Origin: JBDWFY01 sp965275915
GTDB lineage: Bacteria > Pseudomonadota > Alphaproteobacteria > Rhizobiales > Stappiaceae
Direction: 5' to 3'
Assembly: GCA_965275915.1 (NCBI GenBank)
Contig: CBDHYI010000007.1
Span: 1,860,001 to 1,924,000 of the forward strand
Length of the DNA: 64,000 bases
Shown: in pieces, positions 8,664 through 16,776 of the stretch
Numbering within the stretch: the first letter of the stretch is position 1
How the letters are laid out: the number at the start of each line of letters is the position of its first letter
Translations under genes and position numbers: made by a program
Notes under the pieces: generated by a model
Databases searched by the model: none
Seen by the model: only the letters and a program-made list of their open reading frames with translations
Told to the model about the DNA's origin: nothing

Positions 8664-9476
8664 ATGCCGTTTCGGGTATGGAATCGTATTCCAGATGATA
8701 TCAGGCAGAAGATCGTCGACCTGGCTCTTGAAGAGCCTGAACTGTCACCACGAGAGCTCGCTGTTAGGTTCACCGACACCAACGGCTACTTCGTATCTGA
8801 GGCTAGTGTGTATCGGTTGCTCAAAGCCCGTGACCTCATAACCAGCCCAGCCTTTGTGGTGATCAAAGCCGCTGACGAGTTCCGGGACAAGACCACAGCC
8901 CCCAATCAGTTATGGCAGACAGACTTCACTTATCTGAAGGTCATTGGTTGGGGCTGGCTGTATCTGTCCACGATCCTTGATGATTACAGTCGATACGTCA
9001 TTGCGTGGAAGCTGTGCACCAACATGAGTACGAGCGATGTCACGGATACACTGGAACTGGCATTGCAAGCTTTCGGCTGCGATCAGGTCAATGCGAATCA
9101 TCGACCAAGGCTGCTGTCCGACAATGGTCCGAGTTACATCTCGGATGAACTGGCCAAGTACCTGCAGGATCAAGGCATGGATCATGTACAGGGATCGCCA
9201 TATCACCCGCAAACCCAAGGTAAAATCGAGCGTTGGCATCAAACCCTGAAGAACCGCATCTTGCTGGAAAACTACTTTCTACCTGGCGACCTCAAGGGCC
9301 AGATTGGCAGGTTCATCGACCATTACAACAACCATCGATACCATGAGAGCCTGAGCAATCTCACGCCTGTTGATGTCAACTTCGGACGCGGCCAATCAAT
9401 CCTAGAACAACGAGAAAGGATCAAACGCAAAACAATCCAACAACGCCGCTTGCAACATCAAAAGCCAGCCGCATAA
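8664..9476 (+). CDS. IS3-type transposase, probably lacking its N-terminal DNA-binding part
   Basis: 270 residues of integrase-core transposase. The DDE residues are present in WQTDFTYLK, LSDNGPSYI and GKIERWHQTLKNR. Family members usually carry about 70 more N-terminal residues with a helix-turn-helix; here similarity starts at about VWNRIPDDIRQK, so the 5' end is probably cut. A decayed copy of the same transposase lies at about 53957-54420. The last ~13 bases of the gene and the DNA after it are duplicated at 19317, showing that this IS end moved with the ankyrin gene. Confidence 0.75.
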   Translation: MPFRVWNRIPDDIRQKIVDLALEEPELSPRELAVRFTDTNGYFVSEASVYRLLKARDLITSPAFVVIKAADEFRDKTTAPNQLWQTDFTYLKVIGWGWLYLSTILDDYSRYVIAWKLCTNMSTSDVTDTLELALQAFGCDQVNANHRPRLLSDNGPSYISDELAKYLQDQGMDHVQGSPYHPQTQGKIERWHQTLKNRILLENYFLPGDLKGQIGRFIDHYNNHRYHESLSNLTPVDVNFGRGQSILEQRERIKRKTIQQRRLQHQKPAA

Positions 9477-9990
9477 CATCAACGAAATAAATGAGCCAAA
9501 CGCTTGCTTAATTTAAGCAGCAATCAGTCCAGAAATCCCTGACGACGGACAGGTAGGAAACCATGCGCAATGTTTTTTCGGCCGCCAAACCCGGTTTGTG
9601 TCGATATCTGGTAAATGCAACACGATGGGTGGAGAGCAAGTCTAAAACCGGTCTTTCGGGTTTTGTTCTCTCAGTTTTCTTGAGTGTCGCCACGCTGAAT
9701 TCGGCTGCTGCCGGGAACTTTTGTGAGGAACTATGTGATCCGCACTGGTGGGCAACAGCAGATTCAGCGCAGATTGCCGAAACGCTCGGTAAGTCGGACG
9801 TAAACGCCTATGATAAAGAGTTCGACATGAATACCGCACTTTTCACGGTCGTCCAATATGGCACATTGGAGCAAATGGGCCTTGTGCTGGATGCCGGTGC
9901 AATAGTCGATCAGCGTTATGGGGCGGACTATGAGTATACGCCTCTCATGATCGCTGCAGAATTCGGAGAGCCGGGTAAGGTAGACCGTTT
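9464..9990 (+). repeat. 527-bp duplication, copy 1
   Basis: Bases 9464-9990 repeat at 19317-19843 (constant offset 9853) with only a few differences. The unit runs from the end of the IS3-type transposase gene to the middle of the ankyrin gene. Copy 1 stops at the left end of the ISL3 element. Copy 2 starts at the right end of the IS6 element. Confidence 0.85.
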
Positions 9991-10000
9991 TGTCCCTTAG
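9563..10000 (+). pseudogene. Ankyrin-repeat secreted protein, truncated by an ISL3-family element
   Basis: The first ~142 codons match the intact gene at 19416: signal peptide, FCEELCDP motif and first ankyrin repeat. The frame then enters the terminal repeat of the ISL3 element at 9988 and stops at 9998-10000. The rest of the gene is not found on the far side of the IS (after 11730), so a deletion or recombination accompanied or followed the insertion. Confidence 0.85.
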
Positions 10001-11730
10001 CACTTAAATGGGTTGTTCCTCACTTTGTGTGGAGTGGGGGCAGCATTCGTGCTCTCAGCAGTTCGGGGCCGGCTCTGCCGTACATTGCGCGCTTGAGGGT
10101 CTTAAGCCGGTTGATTTGTCCCTCAGCCTGACCGTTGCTCCAGGGCAGCTCAATGGCATTGTTGACGGCATCGATGTCTCTGCGCAAGACGCGAGCGAAC
10201 CGCATCATCGGAATGAGATCGGAGTCGATCGCATCGTCAATCCATGCATCCAGCGCGACCGACTTCTTGCTGCGAAGGATTGCATTGAAGCGCATCGCCA
10301 AGCGTCGCATCACTCCAAAAGCTTCGGATCCCTGCTTAAGGGCATCAACCTTTTTTGCCTGCCGCTCGGTCAGCAGCCCGCGTGGCTTGATGCACAGTGT
10401 TGCAGCAATCACCGGCGAGATCACATGGCCGGTTTCCGGATCCCGAACCGGCTCCATGCCCGACGCGGAAGGCGGAATATCGGCGGCCTGCTCCCTTTCG
10501 GCACGTCGCCAAGCCCCAAGAAGCCGCTCCAAGTTGGAGAAGCTGCCGGTGTAGCCGCGCTTCCTGACATCATGAAACAGATGCCGTCCGCAACGATTAC
10601 CATCCCTCCAACATTCCTCTACAGAGGTTTTGAAATACCATGGTGATGTGGGGTTCAGTGCCGCTCGCCGCCTGTCTGGCGGAGCCTTGAACTTGAGCCA
10701 TTTCGCTATGCTGCGGCGTTCGTAGCCAGTCCGCCGAGCGATCTCGCTGTACGACAGCCCCTCATTGCGCAAAGCATGGAGCATGTCGAATATTTCCTGA
10801 CGCGATTGCCTGTGCGCGAGACGGGCGCGACGGCGGTGTGTTGCAGCGTCAACGATTGCGTCGTCCGACAGGACCGCTCTGCCGGAGGCACGTCCAGAAA
10901 GGTTCATCTGTTCTTCGATCGCCGTGCGAAGATTCTGGACAAGATGAAATCGATCGGCGACCTGTCGAGCCTGCGGCGCACCTTCGCGGACGGCCTGCGC
11001 ATACAGTCCGCAGCGGTCTCGGTTAACGACTTCTACGGAAGGGTGATCCCGCAGCCATCTGGCGGCACTGTCAACGCTTCGATCGTCGAGAATGTCGATG
11101 ACCGAGCGACGCTCGAGATCGATCATGATAGTGCCGTATCGCGTCGCACGCCGCCAACTCCAGTCATCGATGCCAACCACCCGGACCTCCATGTCGCCGC
11201 GGTCAGCAACAGCAGCATCCCGCTTCAGTTGCCGCAGGATCGTATCGTCACTGATGGGCATGCCGAGCCGCTGCATCAAGCGCTCGCAAGGACGTCCACC
11301 AGCGCTATGGCCGAGCAGACCGACAATCTCGGTGACCCTGGTCGTCCGGCGCGCATATGGCGAAGCGACCGCCGGCAGCCGATCGGTGAACGTTCGTCGC
11401 TGACACCGCTCATTGGCACATCGCCAGCGGCTCAACAGAAGCTTCACCAACACGGACTTTCCCTGGACCGACAGATCCTGAAGACTGCGATTGGACCAGC
11501 CGTGCCTGTACCGGCTTCGTGTTCCACAATCTGGGCAAACTCTAATTGGATTTGCCACGGCGGAAACAACCCAATGTTCCTCATTTTGAAGGGTGATACC
11601 CAGAACTTTAACCCCTGGGCCGGGCGGCCATCTCAATTTCGTTTGCATTGCCGCAGATAGCAATGGCGTCGCTAAAACTTTGTTAACCACAGAAAGTGAG
11701 GAAGAACCTCTTTAAGAGCTAAGTGACAAA
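9988..11730 (-). mobile_element. ISL3-family insertion sequence
   Basis: About 1743 bp bounded by long imperfect inverted repeats of over 40 bp. The left begins TTTGTCCCTTAGCACTTAAA at 9988; the right, read inward from 11730, begins TTTGTCACTTAGCTCTTAAA. No matching 8-bp target duplication is visible, in line with loss of the right flank of the ankyrin gene. Confidence 0.8.
10020..11648 (-). CDS. ISL3-family transposase
   Basis: About 542 residues: an N-terminal zinc-finger region (CPDCGTRS, then CANERCQRRTF), a helix-turn-helix, and the DDE core of DUF/ISL3 transposases (VVGIDDWSWRRATRYGTI, VNRDRCGLYAQAVREGA), ending NRLKTLKRAMYGRAG. An in-frame ATG at 11690 is possible but lies in the terminal repeat, so the start at 11648 is preferred. 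The frame is open throughout and the element looks intact. Confidence 0.88.
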   Translation of the reverse strand: MQTKLRWPPGPGVKVLGITLQNEEHWVVSAVANPIRVCPDCGTRSRYRHGWSNRSLQDLSVQGKSVLVKLLLSRWRCANERCQRRTFTDRLPAVASPYARRTTRVTEIVGLLGHSAGGRPCERLMQRLGMPISDDTILRQLKRDAAVADRGDMEVRVVGIDDWSWRRATRYGTIMIDLERRSVIDILDDRSVDSAARWLRDHPSVEVVNRDRCGLYAQAVREGAPQARQVADRFHLVQNLRTAIEEQMNLSGRASGRAVLSDDAIVDAATHRRRARLAHRQSRQEIFDMLHALRNEGLSYSEIARRTGYERRSIAKWLKFKAPPDRRRAALNPTSPWYFKTSVEECWRDGNRCGRHLFHDVRKRGYTGSFSNLERLLGAWRRAEREQAADIPPSASGMEPVRDPETGHVISPVIAATLCIKPRGLLTERQAKKVDALKQGSEAFGVMRRLAMRFNAILRSKKSVALDAWIDDAIDSDLIPMMRFARVLRRDIDAVNNAIELPWSNGQAEGQINRLKTLKRAMYGRAGPELLRARMLPPLHTK

Positions 11731-11933
11731 GGGGCTGGGTCAGTCTCAAAGTCCTTCAGCATAGGTTCGTCGTCGTCCCATTCTGCTGTCGGGCGATTAC
11801 GCTTTGGAAGGATTGCGTAGTGGGGCATTCACTTCCCTTCCCTGTTGGTGCCTAAAATTGAATCGCGCTTAAATAGTTTTTATTTACACTTCGTGTTTAA
11901 CGTGAGAGTGAATTGTGAAGGACATAGCAGCCA
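11731..11933. other. Non-coding region between ISL3 element and small membrane genes
   Basis: The first 100 bp are GC-balanced with no recognisable gene. From about 11870 the sequence turns AT-rich and probably carries the promoter for the two small genes that follow. Confidence 0.4.
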
Positions 11934-12053
11934 GTGAAAGGCAATTCGTACAAAGTCCCAGCGATCATTATTGGGGCCGCCATACTTGTTTGGCTTCTGC
12001 TCTTTATTGGTCACTCCTTATTTGCAGGCATCATGGACGCTGGCTTTCGGTAG
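11934..12053 (+). CDS. Small single-pass membrane protein (39 aa)
   Basis: GTG start at 11934, directly after an in-frame stop, with GAAGGA about 11 bp upstream. The product starts with a polar basic segment (MKGNSYKVP) followed by about 22 hydrophobic residues (IIIGAAILVWLLLFIG) and ends MDAGFR. It is followed after 10 bp by a second 39-codon membrane protein with its own Shine-Dalgarno. No family was recognised. They precede RiPP cluster A by 600 bp, and a link is unproven. Confidence 0.5.
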   Translation: MKGNSYKVPAIIIGAAILVWLLLFIGHSLFAGIMDAGFR

Positions 12054-12063
12054 GGGCGACTAA

Positions 12064-12183
12064 ATGGCAAAAAAGAAAGAACCAAGTTATGGCAAAGTCG
12101 TACTCTTTTTTGGCGTTGTCGGATTTTTCATGCTTCTTGGATGGGCGTTTGTCAGAGCGATAGTGGGCGTCGGTGTCGGATAA
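12064..12183 (+). CDS. Second small single-pass membrane protein (39 aa)
   Basis: ATG start with AGGGG six bases upstream. The N-terminus is strongly basic (MAKKKEPSYGK), followed by a hydrophobic span (VVLFFGVVGFFMLLGWAF) and a short Gly/Val tail. Equal length, close spacing and shared layout with the preceding peptide suggest a two-gene unit: a small membrane complex, holin-like or toxin-like peptides, or an unknown type. Confidence 0.5.
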   Translation: MAKKKEPSYGKVVLFFGVVGFFMLLGWAFVRAIVGVGVG

Positions 12184-12782
12184 GCTCATGTGTCCGCTTA
12201 CTTCCCATCTCGGCGGTCGTTTCGACGATGATCCGAATATCCATGGCAGGTTCCTCAATTCAGTGAACCCATTTACCCTAGCCGAAGACCCCCAAGTTTT
12301 GCCCACTCCCCAAGCCATGTCATGGTGACCAAAGCGTGTCAGGATCAGGTTCTTCAAGAGCCTTTCGTCAGTGCGGTTTAATGAGTTGTTTCGTCGTTTT
12401 GAGCTTTACCCTGAGTGAGTTTTTTCTCGTTTAAATTGTGGATAACCGTTTGTTGTCATGGAAGTGCCATTTGTGATTGTGTGGCTGCATGGCAGCGGTC
12501 CGAACAGTGTAGTTATTGCCGTTTGCTGTTCGGGGATTTGTTTATGTTGTTTATACAATGTATTCATCGTGGGTATTGCTGTGTCTTTAATGTAGTTGTT
12601 TCGGTTTTACTTTCTTTTGTTTTAATGTTCGGGCAGGGTGTGCCTGAGCGCAATGATCGCCTGGACACCGGATTTTACAACAACTCCTATTCGGTTGTGC
12701 TCTTAACGATAATGCTTGCCAACTCAACTTTCGAACGATATCGTCCGTATGGTGTGCAATCAATTTTTGGATATGAATTCAA
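12184..12782. other. Long AT-rich leader region upstream of RiPP cluster A
   Basis: About 600 bp without a convincing gene. From 12360 on it is T-rich on the plus strand, unlike the surrounding coding DNA. It should contain the promoter and perhaps a long 5' untranslated region of the precursor gene at 12783. A frame from 12415 runs to 12795 but has Cys-rich, low-quality coding content and is not called. Confidence 0.45.
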
Positions 12783-13058
12783 ATGGCTAAAGTAGACTTT
12801 AAAGAGATGAAAGCCAAGGTTATTGCCAAGGCGTGGAGTGACGATGGTTTTCGGAGCGAACTGGTTGATAATCCGCGATCTGCGCTTGCCTCAATGGGTA
12901 TTGAAACGCCGGAAGATACCAAAATTGTCTTTCACGAAGATACACCCGACATCGTAAATTTCGTGATCCCCAATTTTCCGTCAGAAAGAGAGTTGAGCGA
13001 GGATGATCTTGACAGCATCGCAGCGGGTGCCGGCGCGAGTTCAGCGCCGACTTGGTAA
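12783..13058 (+). CDS. NHLP-leader RiPP precursor peptide (cluster A)
   Basis: 91 residues. The first ~80 form a nitrile-hydratase-alpha-like leader (NHLP/TOMM propeptide family): helical KAKVIAKAWSDDGFRSELVD, NPRSALASMGI, TKIVFHEDTPDIVNFVIP, SERELSEDDLDSIAAG. The leader resembles those of cluster B in layout (WTDDAFADRL, DPKAVFAEMG) but not in sequence detail. The tail after the likely cleavage region is very short, AGASSAPTW, with two Ser, one Thr and a C-terminal Trp. TfuA, YcaO, a diiron-type enzyme and a tryptophan-halogenase-like enzyme follow on the same strand, so this is the probable shared substrate. Cleavage after AAG or GAG is an inference. Confidence 0.82.
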   Translation: MAKVDFKEMKAKVIAKAWSDDGFRSELVDNPRSALASMGIETPEDTKIVFHEDTPDIVNFVIPNFPSERELSEDDLDSIAAGAGASSAPTW

Positions 13059-13067
13059 AACGAACGG

Positions 13068-13085
13068 ATAGCAATCGGCCGCTAT
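13068..13085 (+). promoter_or_regulatory. Small hairpin between precursor and TfuA genes
   Basis: ATAGC at 13068-13072 pairs with GCTAT at 13081-13085 around a GC-rich loop. It is a weak stem without a T-tract. It could reduce read-through so that precursor outnumbers modifying enzymes, as in many RiPP operons. Confidence 0.25.
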
Positions 13086-13132
13086 TTGTGTATTATGTTT
13101 ATGTGGTGGAGTGTGCAGGTTCTTAGATTTTG

Positions 13133-14482
13133 ATGCATGAGCTGCCGAACCTGCCGCCGGATTGCAGAACGATAGTCTTCGTCGGTCCAACGTTGCGACA
13201 TTCAGAAGTTCGCGAGTTGATCCCGGATGCGGTCATTTTTCCGCCAGTTCGATTTGGCGACATTTACGGTCTGATAGCATCGGGCATAGAAAAAATCGTA
13301 ATTGTTGACGGGCTATTTCATGGTGACCCACCAGTGTGGCAGCGCGAAATCGCCTTGGCCCTTGCACGTGGAATATCGGTAATTGGTGCTGCGAGCATGG
13401 GTGCGCTGCGGGCTTTGGAACTTGCACCCTACGGAATGGTCGGCGTCGGAAAGATTGTACGATGGTATCGCGAAGGCAAGATCGAAGGCGACGACGAAGT
13501 CGCCTGTCTGCATGCGGGTGAAGAACTAGACTATATGCTGCTGAGCCTTCCGCTTGTCGATGTTCGCGCACTCCTCGCCTCCTCGGTGTCGAACGGTGAG
13601 ATTGAGGCCAGTCTTGCGGACGTCATAATCCGGGAACTGAAGCGCTGTAGTCACGTAGAACGCACTCGGGACACTATCGTCGAAATTGCTTGTGCGGGCG
13701 GCGCCGATCAAGGCACACGGTCGTTTCTGTCAAAGCAGTTTGCTCCGGGTTATCCCAGCCTTAAGGCAGACGACGCGCGCGCGGCACTGGCGTTCTGCCG
13801 CAATTCGGAGCACCTGGTGACGACTGACAATTCGTGCGACAGTGGTGGATTTCTTCGCTTTGACCCCTCATTACCGGTCATGGAGGCGACACTGATGCGG
13901 GCGGCGTTCCTCCAGGATGGTCGCCGGGTCCGTATCCGTGATCTGGTTCAATTGGCCGGGCAAAGTGCGGCGGATTGCGAGCGCCGCATTCGCGAATCCG
14001 GTCGGCGATGGTTCTTGCAGGACTGGTGTTCTATGACAGGTCTGGGTCCCGACCAGGCTGAACAGCGCAGTTACGCCGATAACTGGCTCACGGAACGGTG
14101 CTCGGGAAATCCCGATTGTTGGCTCAAAGCCAATGCCATGCATCGTAGTGAGTTGTTGAATCTGGTCTCCGGCTATTGTGTCGAAGCCTACATAACTCGG
14201 TCTACACCCGAACAACTTGGTCTGGAAAAGTTATGTGGCGATCAGGCGACAGTCGACCAGGTCTTGCATGACTGGATGAAGCGCATGCGCGTTCTTCCAC
14301 CTAATGACGTTGGCCGCAAAGCTACTGCTGTGTCGCAATGGTTACAGGATCTGACCCCGGCTTGTTTCGGGTCTGTCGATTGGTATCGGGAACAGGCCTT
14401 GATTGAATCTCTGCAAGTCGACGGATGCATAGCGCGATTGGCAGAACAGGTGACAGGCGACGGAGGTGTGCGTGGATCATGA
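13133..14482 (+). CDS. tfuA: TfuA-like protein (YcaO partner)
   Basis: A 449-residue protein whose first ~140 residues are a clear TfuA core (TIVFVGPTLRHSEVRELIP, PPVRFGDIYGLI, VDGLFHGDPPVWQREI, GAASMGALRALEL). TfuA proteins work with YcaO cyclodehydratase-like enzymes, best known in peptide-backbone thioamidation, where they are thought to supply sulfide. Some pairs have other roles. The rest of the protein (150-449) is less conserved and helical. It overlaps the YcaO gene by 11 bp, strongly suggesting a complex. The ATG at 13133 is preferred over the TTG immediately before it. Confidence 0.88.
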   Translation: MHELPNLPPDCRTIVFVGPTLRHSEVRELIPDAVIFPPVRFGDIYGLIASGIEKIVIVDGLFHGDPPVWQREIALALARGISVIGAASMGALRALELAPYGMVGVGKIVRWYREGKIEGDDEVACLHAGEELDYMLLSLPLVDVRALLASSVSNGEIEASLADVIIRELKRCSHVERTRDTIVEIACAGGADQGTRSFLSKQFAPGYPSLKADDARAALAFCRNSEHLVTTDNSCDSGGFLRFDPSLPVMEATLMRAAFLQDGRRVRIRDLVQLAGQSAADCERRIRESGRRWFLQDWCSMTGLGPDQAEQRSYADNWLTERCSGNPDCWLKANAMHRSELLNLVSGYCVEAYITRSTPEQLGLEKLCGDQATVDQVLHDWMKRMRVLPPNDVGRKATAVSQWLQDLTPACFGSVDWYREQALIESLQVDGCIARLAEQVTGDGGVRGS

Positions 14483-15674
14483 TGCCTTCATCAGCGCCTT
14501 GGATGCAGAAGCGGCTAGACAGAAAAGCCTGCGCAGCCAATCATTCTCCGATACCATGAATTGGATCGCGCCTCTCTTGCCACTGTGCGGCATCACGCGC
14601 GTTACCTCAGTCACCAGCCTCGATAATCTGGGCATCCCCACTTATTGTTCCATCCGCCCGAGTGGCAAGATCATGCAAGTTTCGAATGGCAAGGGGTTGA
14701 CAGCCGCTGCCGCCGAAGTGTCCGCCGCGATGGAGGCAGTTGAACTGTTCCATGCTGAGACGCCCGACATGGATAAACTGGAATCAAACTGCGCAAGCCA
14801 GCTCGCTGCCCACGCAGATCATGCTCATGTGATGTATCCGGATGAATTACCGCAACCACGCGAACTGTACTTCTCGCCGCGTTTTGTCGCCGAATGGACA
14901 TGCGGAACCGATTTGGCAAGTGGACAATTTGTGTGGGTGCCGTCCGGTGCCGTTTATCTCTTCCGACGTCCGGTCACGAACCACATTCACACAAATGGAA
15001 TTGCTTCCGGCAATACTTTAGCAGAGGCCCAACTCCATGCTTTGTATGAAGTCATTGAACGCGAAGCCAAGGCACGCCTCTACAGTGACGGCATCTTGAA
15101 AATCCGTGATCGTGCCTCGGTATTGGATACATCGAGCATCGACGAGCCGGTGTTGTGCGCGTTGCTTGGGCGCTGTTGGTCGTGCGATACGCAGGTCGTT
15201 CTGTTATCGCTGCCGAGCCCTATTCCTGTTCATGCCTTCTGGGCTATTTTTCTGGGCCAGTCGTCCATCGCCTCTGTGTCCACTTTCAATATAGGCAGCG
15301 GCGCTCATATCGATCCTGTTGTTGCCGCGACCAGAGCCCTGACAGAAGCGGCGCAGTCCAGGCTTGCGTTTATCCATGGCGGCAGGGATGATGTTGTCCG
15401 AAAACCTGTACACCGCGCGACCAATGTCAGGACAAGCAATGCTTATCAGTATTTCGCAAAGCTCAAACCGAACGGAACGTGGGCTGAGATCGTGTCTCGA
15501 CAAACGATACAGGCAAGCAAGGATCCGATTGTTACGATTGATCGAATTGTGTCCGCGCTTACTGACGCCGGCCTTGGGCCGGTAATTTCGTTCGACCTTA
15601 CAAAGACCGAAATCGGCATCCCCGTCGCACGGGTGTTGGCGCCGAAGCTGAGATTCAGGTCCGTGCTTCATTGA
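14472..15674 (+). CDS. YcaO domain protein (ATP-dependent peptide backbone modifier)
   Basis: 400 residues. YcaO enzymes activate a backbone amide with ATP; with TfuA the typical result is a thioamide, with other partners an azoline or amidine. The ATP-site segments are visible: GKGLTAAAAEVSAAMEAVE (S..E..E pattern), LHALYEVIEREA, and AATRALTEAAQSRLA. There is no Pro-rich C-terminal tail (it ends FRSVLH), which fits TfuA-type rather than azoline-forming YcaO. The GTG at 14472 is chosen because GGAGG lies 5 bp upstream; a GTG at 14466 overlaps that site. With no Cys in the cluster A core, azoline formation could only use Ser or Thr. Confidence 0.88.
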   Translation: MDHDAFISALDAEAARQKSLRSQSFSDTMNWIAPLLPLCGITRVTSVTSLDNLGIPTYCSIRPSGKIMQVSNGKGLTAAAAEVSAAMEAVELFHAETPDMDKLESNCASQLAAHADHAHVMYPDELPQPRELYFSPRFVAEWTCGTDLASGQFVWVPSGAVYLFRRPVTNHIHTNGIASGNTLAEAQLHALYEVIEREAKARLYSDGILKIRDRASVLDTSSIDEPVLCALLGRCWSCDTQVVLLSLPSPIPVHAFWAIFLGQSSIASVSTFNIGSGAHIDPVVAATRALTEAAQSRLAFIHGGRDDVVRKPVHRATNVRTSNAYQYFAKLKPNGTWAEIVSRQTIQASKDPIVTIDRIVSALTDAGLGPVISFDLTKTEIGIPVARVLAPKLRFRSVLH

Positions 15675-15811
15675 TGGTGAATGGGATGCTGTCGATCATG
15701 CAGGTAACGGTATTTGATGATGAATTGAGGCGACGACCGTTGGCCGGTTGTCAGTAAGTCTTGTGCAGTGTGTTGCAGTTTGGATCTTCAGGTCATTAAG
15801 GAGAGTAGTCG

Positions 15812-16738
15812 ATGAGTTTGCAAGAAAATGAACATTATGGAGATGGCAATCGCCATGACGCCGGCTTGCCTGGAGCCGCGCCCGCCTGTGTCCACCTGGA
15901 CAACGGGCGAACTGTCGTCAGCGCATGGCCAGACAAGTTTCGGGTTTCCAGAGTTAGCGTCGGCGCTGTCAGGAAAGAAAGGCAGGCTCTGGACAGCAAC
16001 GATGTCGAAGTTGTTGGACGTCTCCTTTCCGGGTGCATCGTTGCTGCGCTTCCAGACGACGCATCGGCAAAGGAATTGCCCGAGGAGTCGGAGTGTGCTG
16101 CAAAGGAGAGAAAACTCCGGGATCATGTTTTTGAGCTGTGTGGCAACTATGAGGCTATGCGTTTTACAAAAGTAACGGTAAGCCGCGCCCGTGCCCAGTT
16201 TGAGGAAATCGGCGATGCGAGATCGGCCGAGTTCTGCAGTCTTGTTTTAAGGGAAGAGGCCGGGCACGACAAAATCGCGTTGGTTGACCTCAAGAATATG
16301 GGTTTGCCAGCCAAGGAGCTGGTGGCTCGCTTTGTTCCGCGCCAGCCGAGCCGTGTCGTGCAATTGTTGATCGACTATTCGAAGAACGGCAGTCCTTATG
16401 GGATCTTCGGCTACGGTTATGCGGTTGAGCGGCTGAGCTTGACCAATTCGGAGGCAGATGTCATGGCTGTCAAGCGGCTGGCACCTGACGGTGTTGAGAT
16501 CGCCCGCTGTCTGGAAATCCACAGCAGCGCTGGTGAAGAGGTAGAGCACCTTCGCAATCTGCTGGATTTTGTTGCGGGGTTGGACAGCGACCAGAAAAAG
16601 AAGGTCTGTGACGCCGTTTTTCACACAGTGAGCGTGAACGCTGACAACAAGACTCATCAGGAAGACAGGCAACTGCTCGATGCCATTTTGGACGAGTGGC
16701 AATGGAAACCATTCGTCGGTGTCAACCGGCGGGTTTGA
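15812..16738 (+). CDS. Iron-containing redox enzyme family protein (haem-oxygenase-like diiron fold)
   Basis: 308 residues. Residues ~90-290 resemble the haem-oxygenase-like diiron oxidase/oxygenase group. Candidate iron ligands sit in REEAGHDKIALVDL, in GYGYAVERLSL and in LEIHSSAGEEVEHL, in the usual spacing of three helices. Such enzymes oxidise or cleave amino acids, fatty acids and, in some RiPP pathways, peptide termini. The N-terminal ~80 residues look unordered. AAGGAGAG precedes the start. Its place between YcaO and halogenase makes it a candidate tailoring enzyme for the cluster A peptide; its reaction is unknown. Confidence 0.72.
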   Translation: MSLQENEHYGDGNRHDAGLPGAAPACVHLDNGRTVVSAWPDKFRVSRVSVGAVRKERQALDSNDVEVVGRLLSGCIVAALPDDASAKELPEESECAAKERKLRDHVFELCGNYEAMRFTKVTVSRARAQFEEIGDARSAEFCSLVLREEAGHDKIALVDLKNMGLPAKELVARFVPRQPSRVVQLLIDYSKNGSPYGIFGYGYAVERLSLTNSEADVMAVKRLAPDGVEIARCLEIHSSAGEEVEHLRNLLDFVAGLDSDQKKKVCDAVFHTVSVNADNKTHQEDRQLLDAILDEWQWKPFVGVNRRV

Positions 16739-16776
16739 AGTGTTAAACGTTACTGGCTTAGTTTGAGGTAGAGTTC

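Noticed and set aside
10776..11660. A 294-codon frame opposite the ISL3 transposase
   Set aside because: The minus-strand transposase with zinc-finger motifs explains this DNA.
12415..12795. A 126-codon frame before the cluster A precursor
   Set aside because: T-rich DNA giving a Cys/Phe-rich product with no family or good ribosome site; it overlaps the precursor start.
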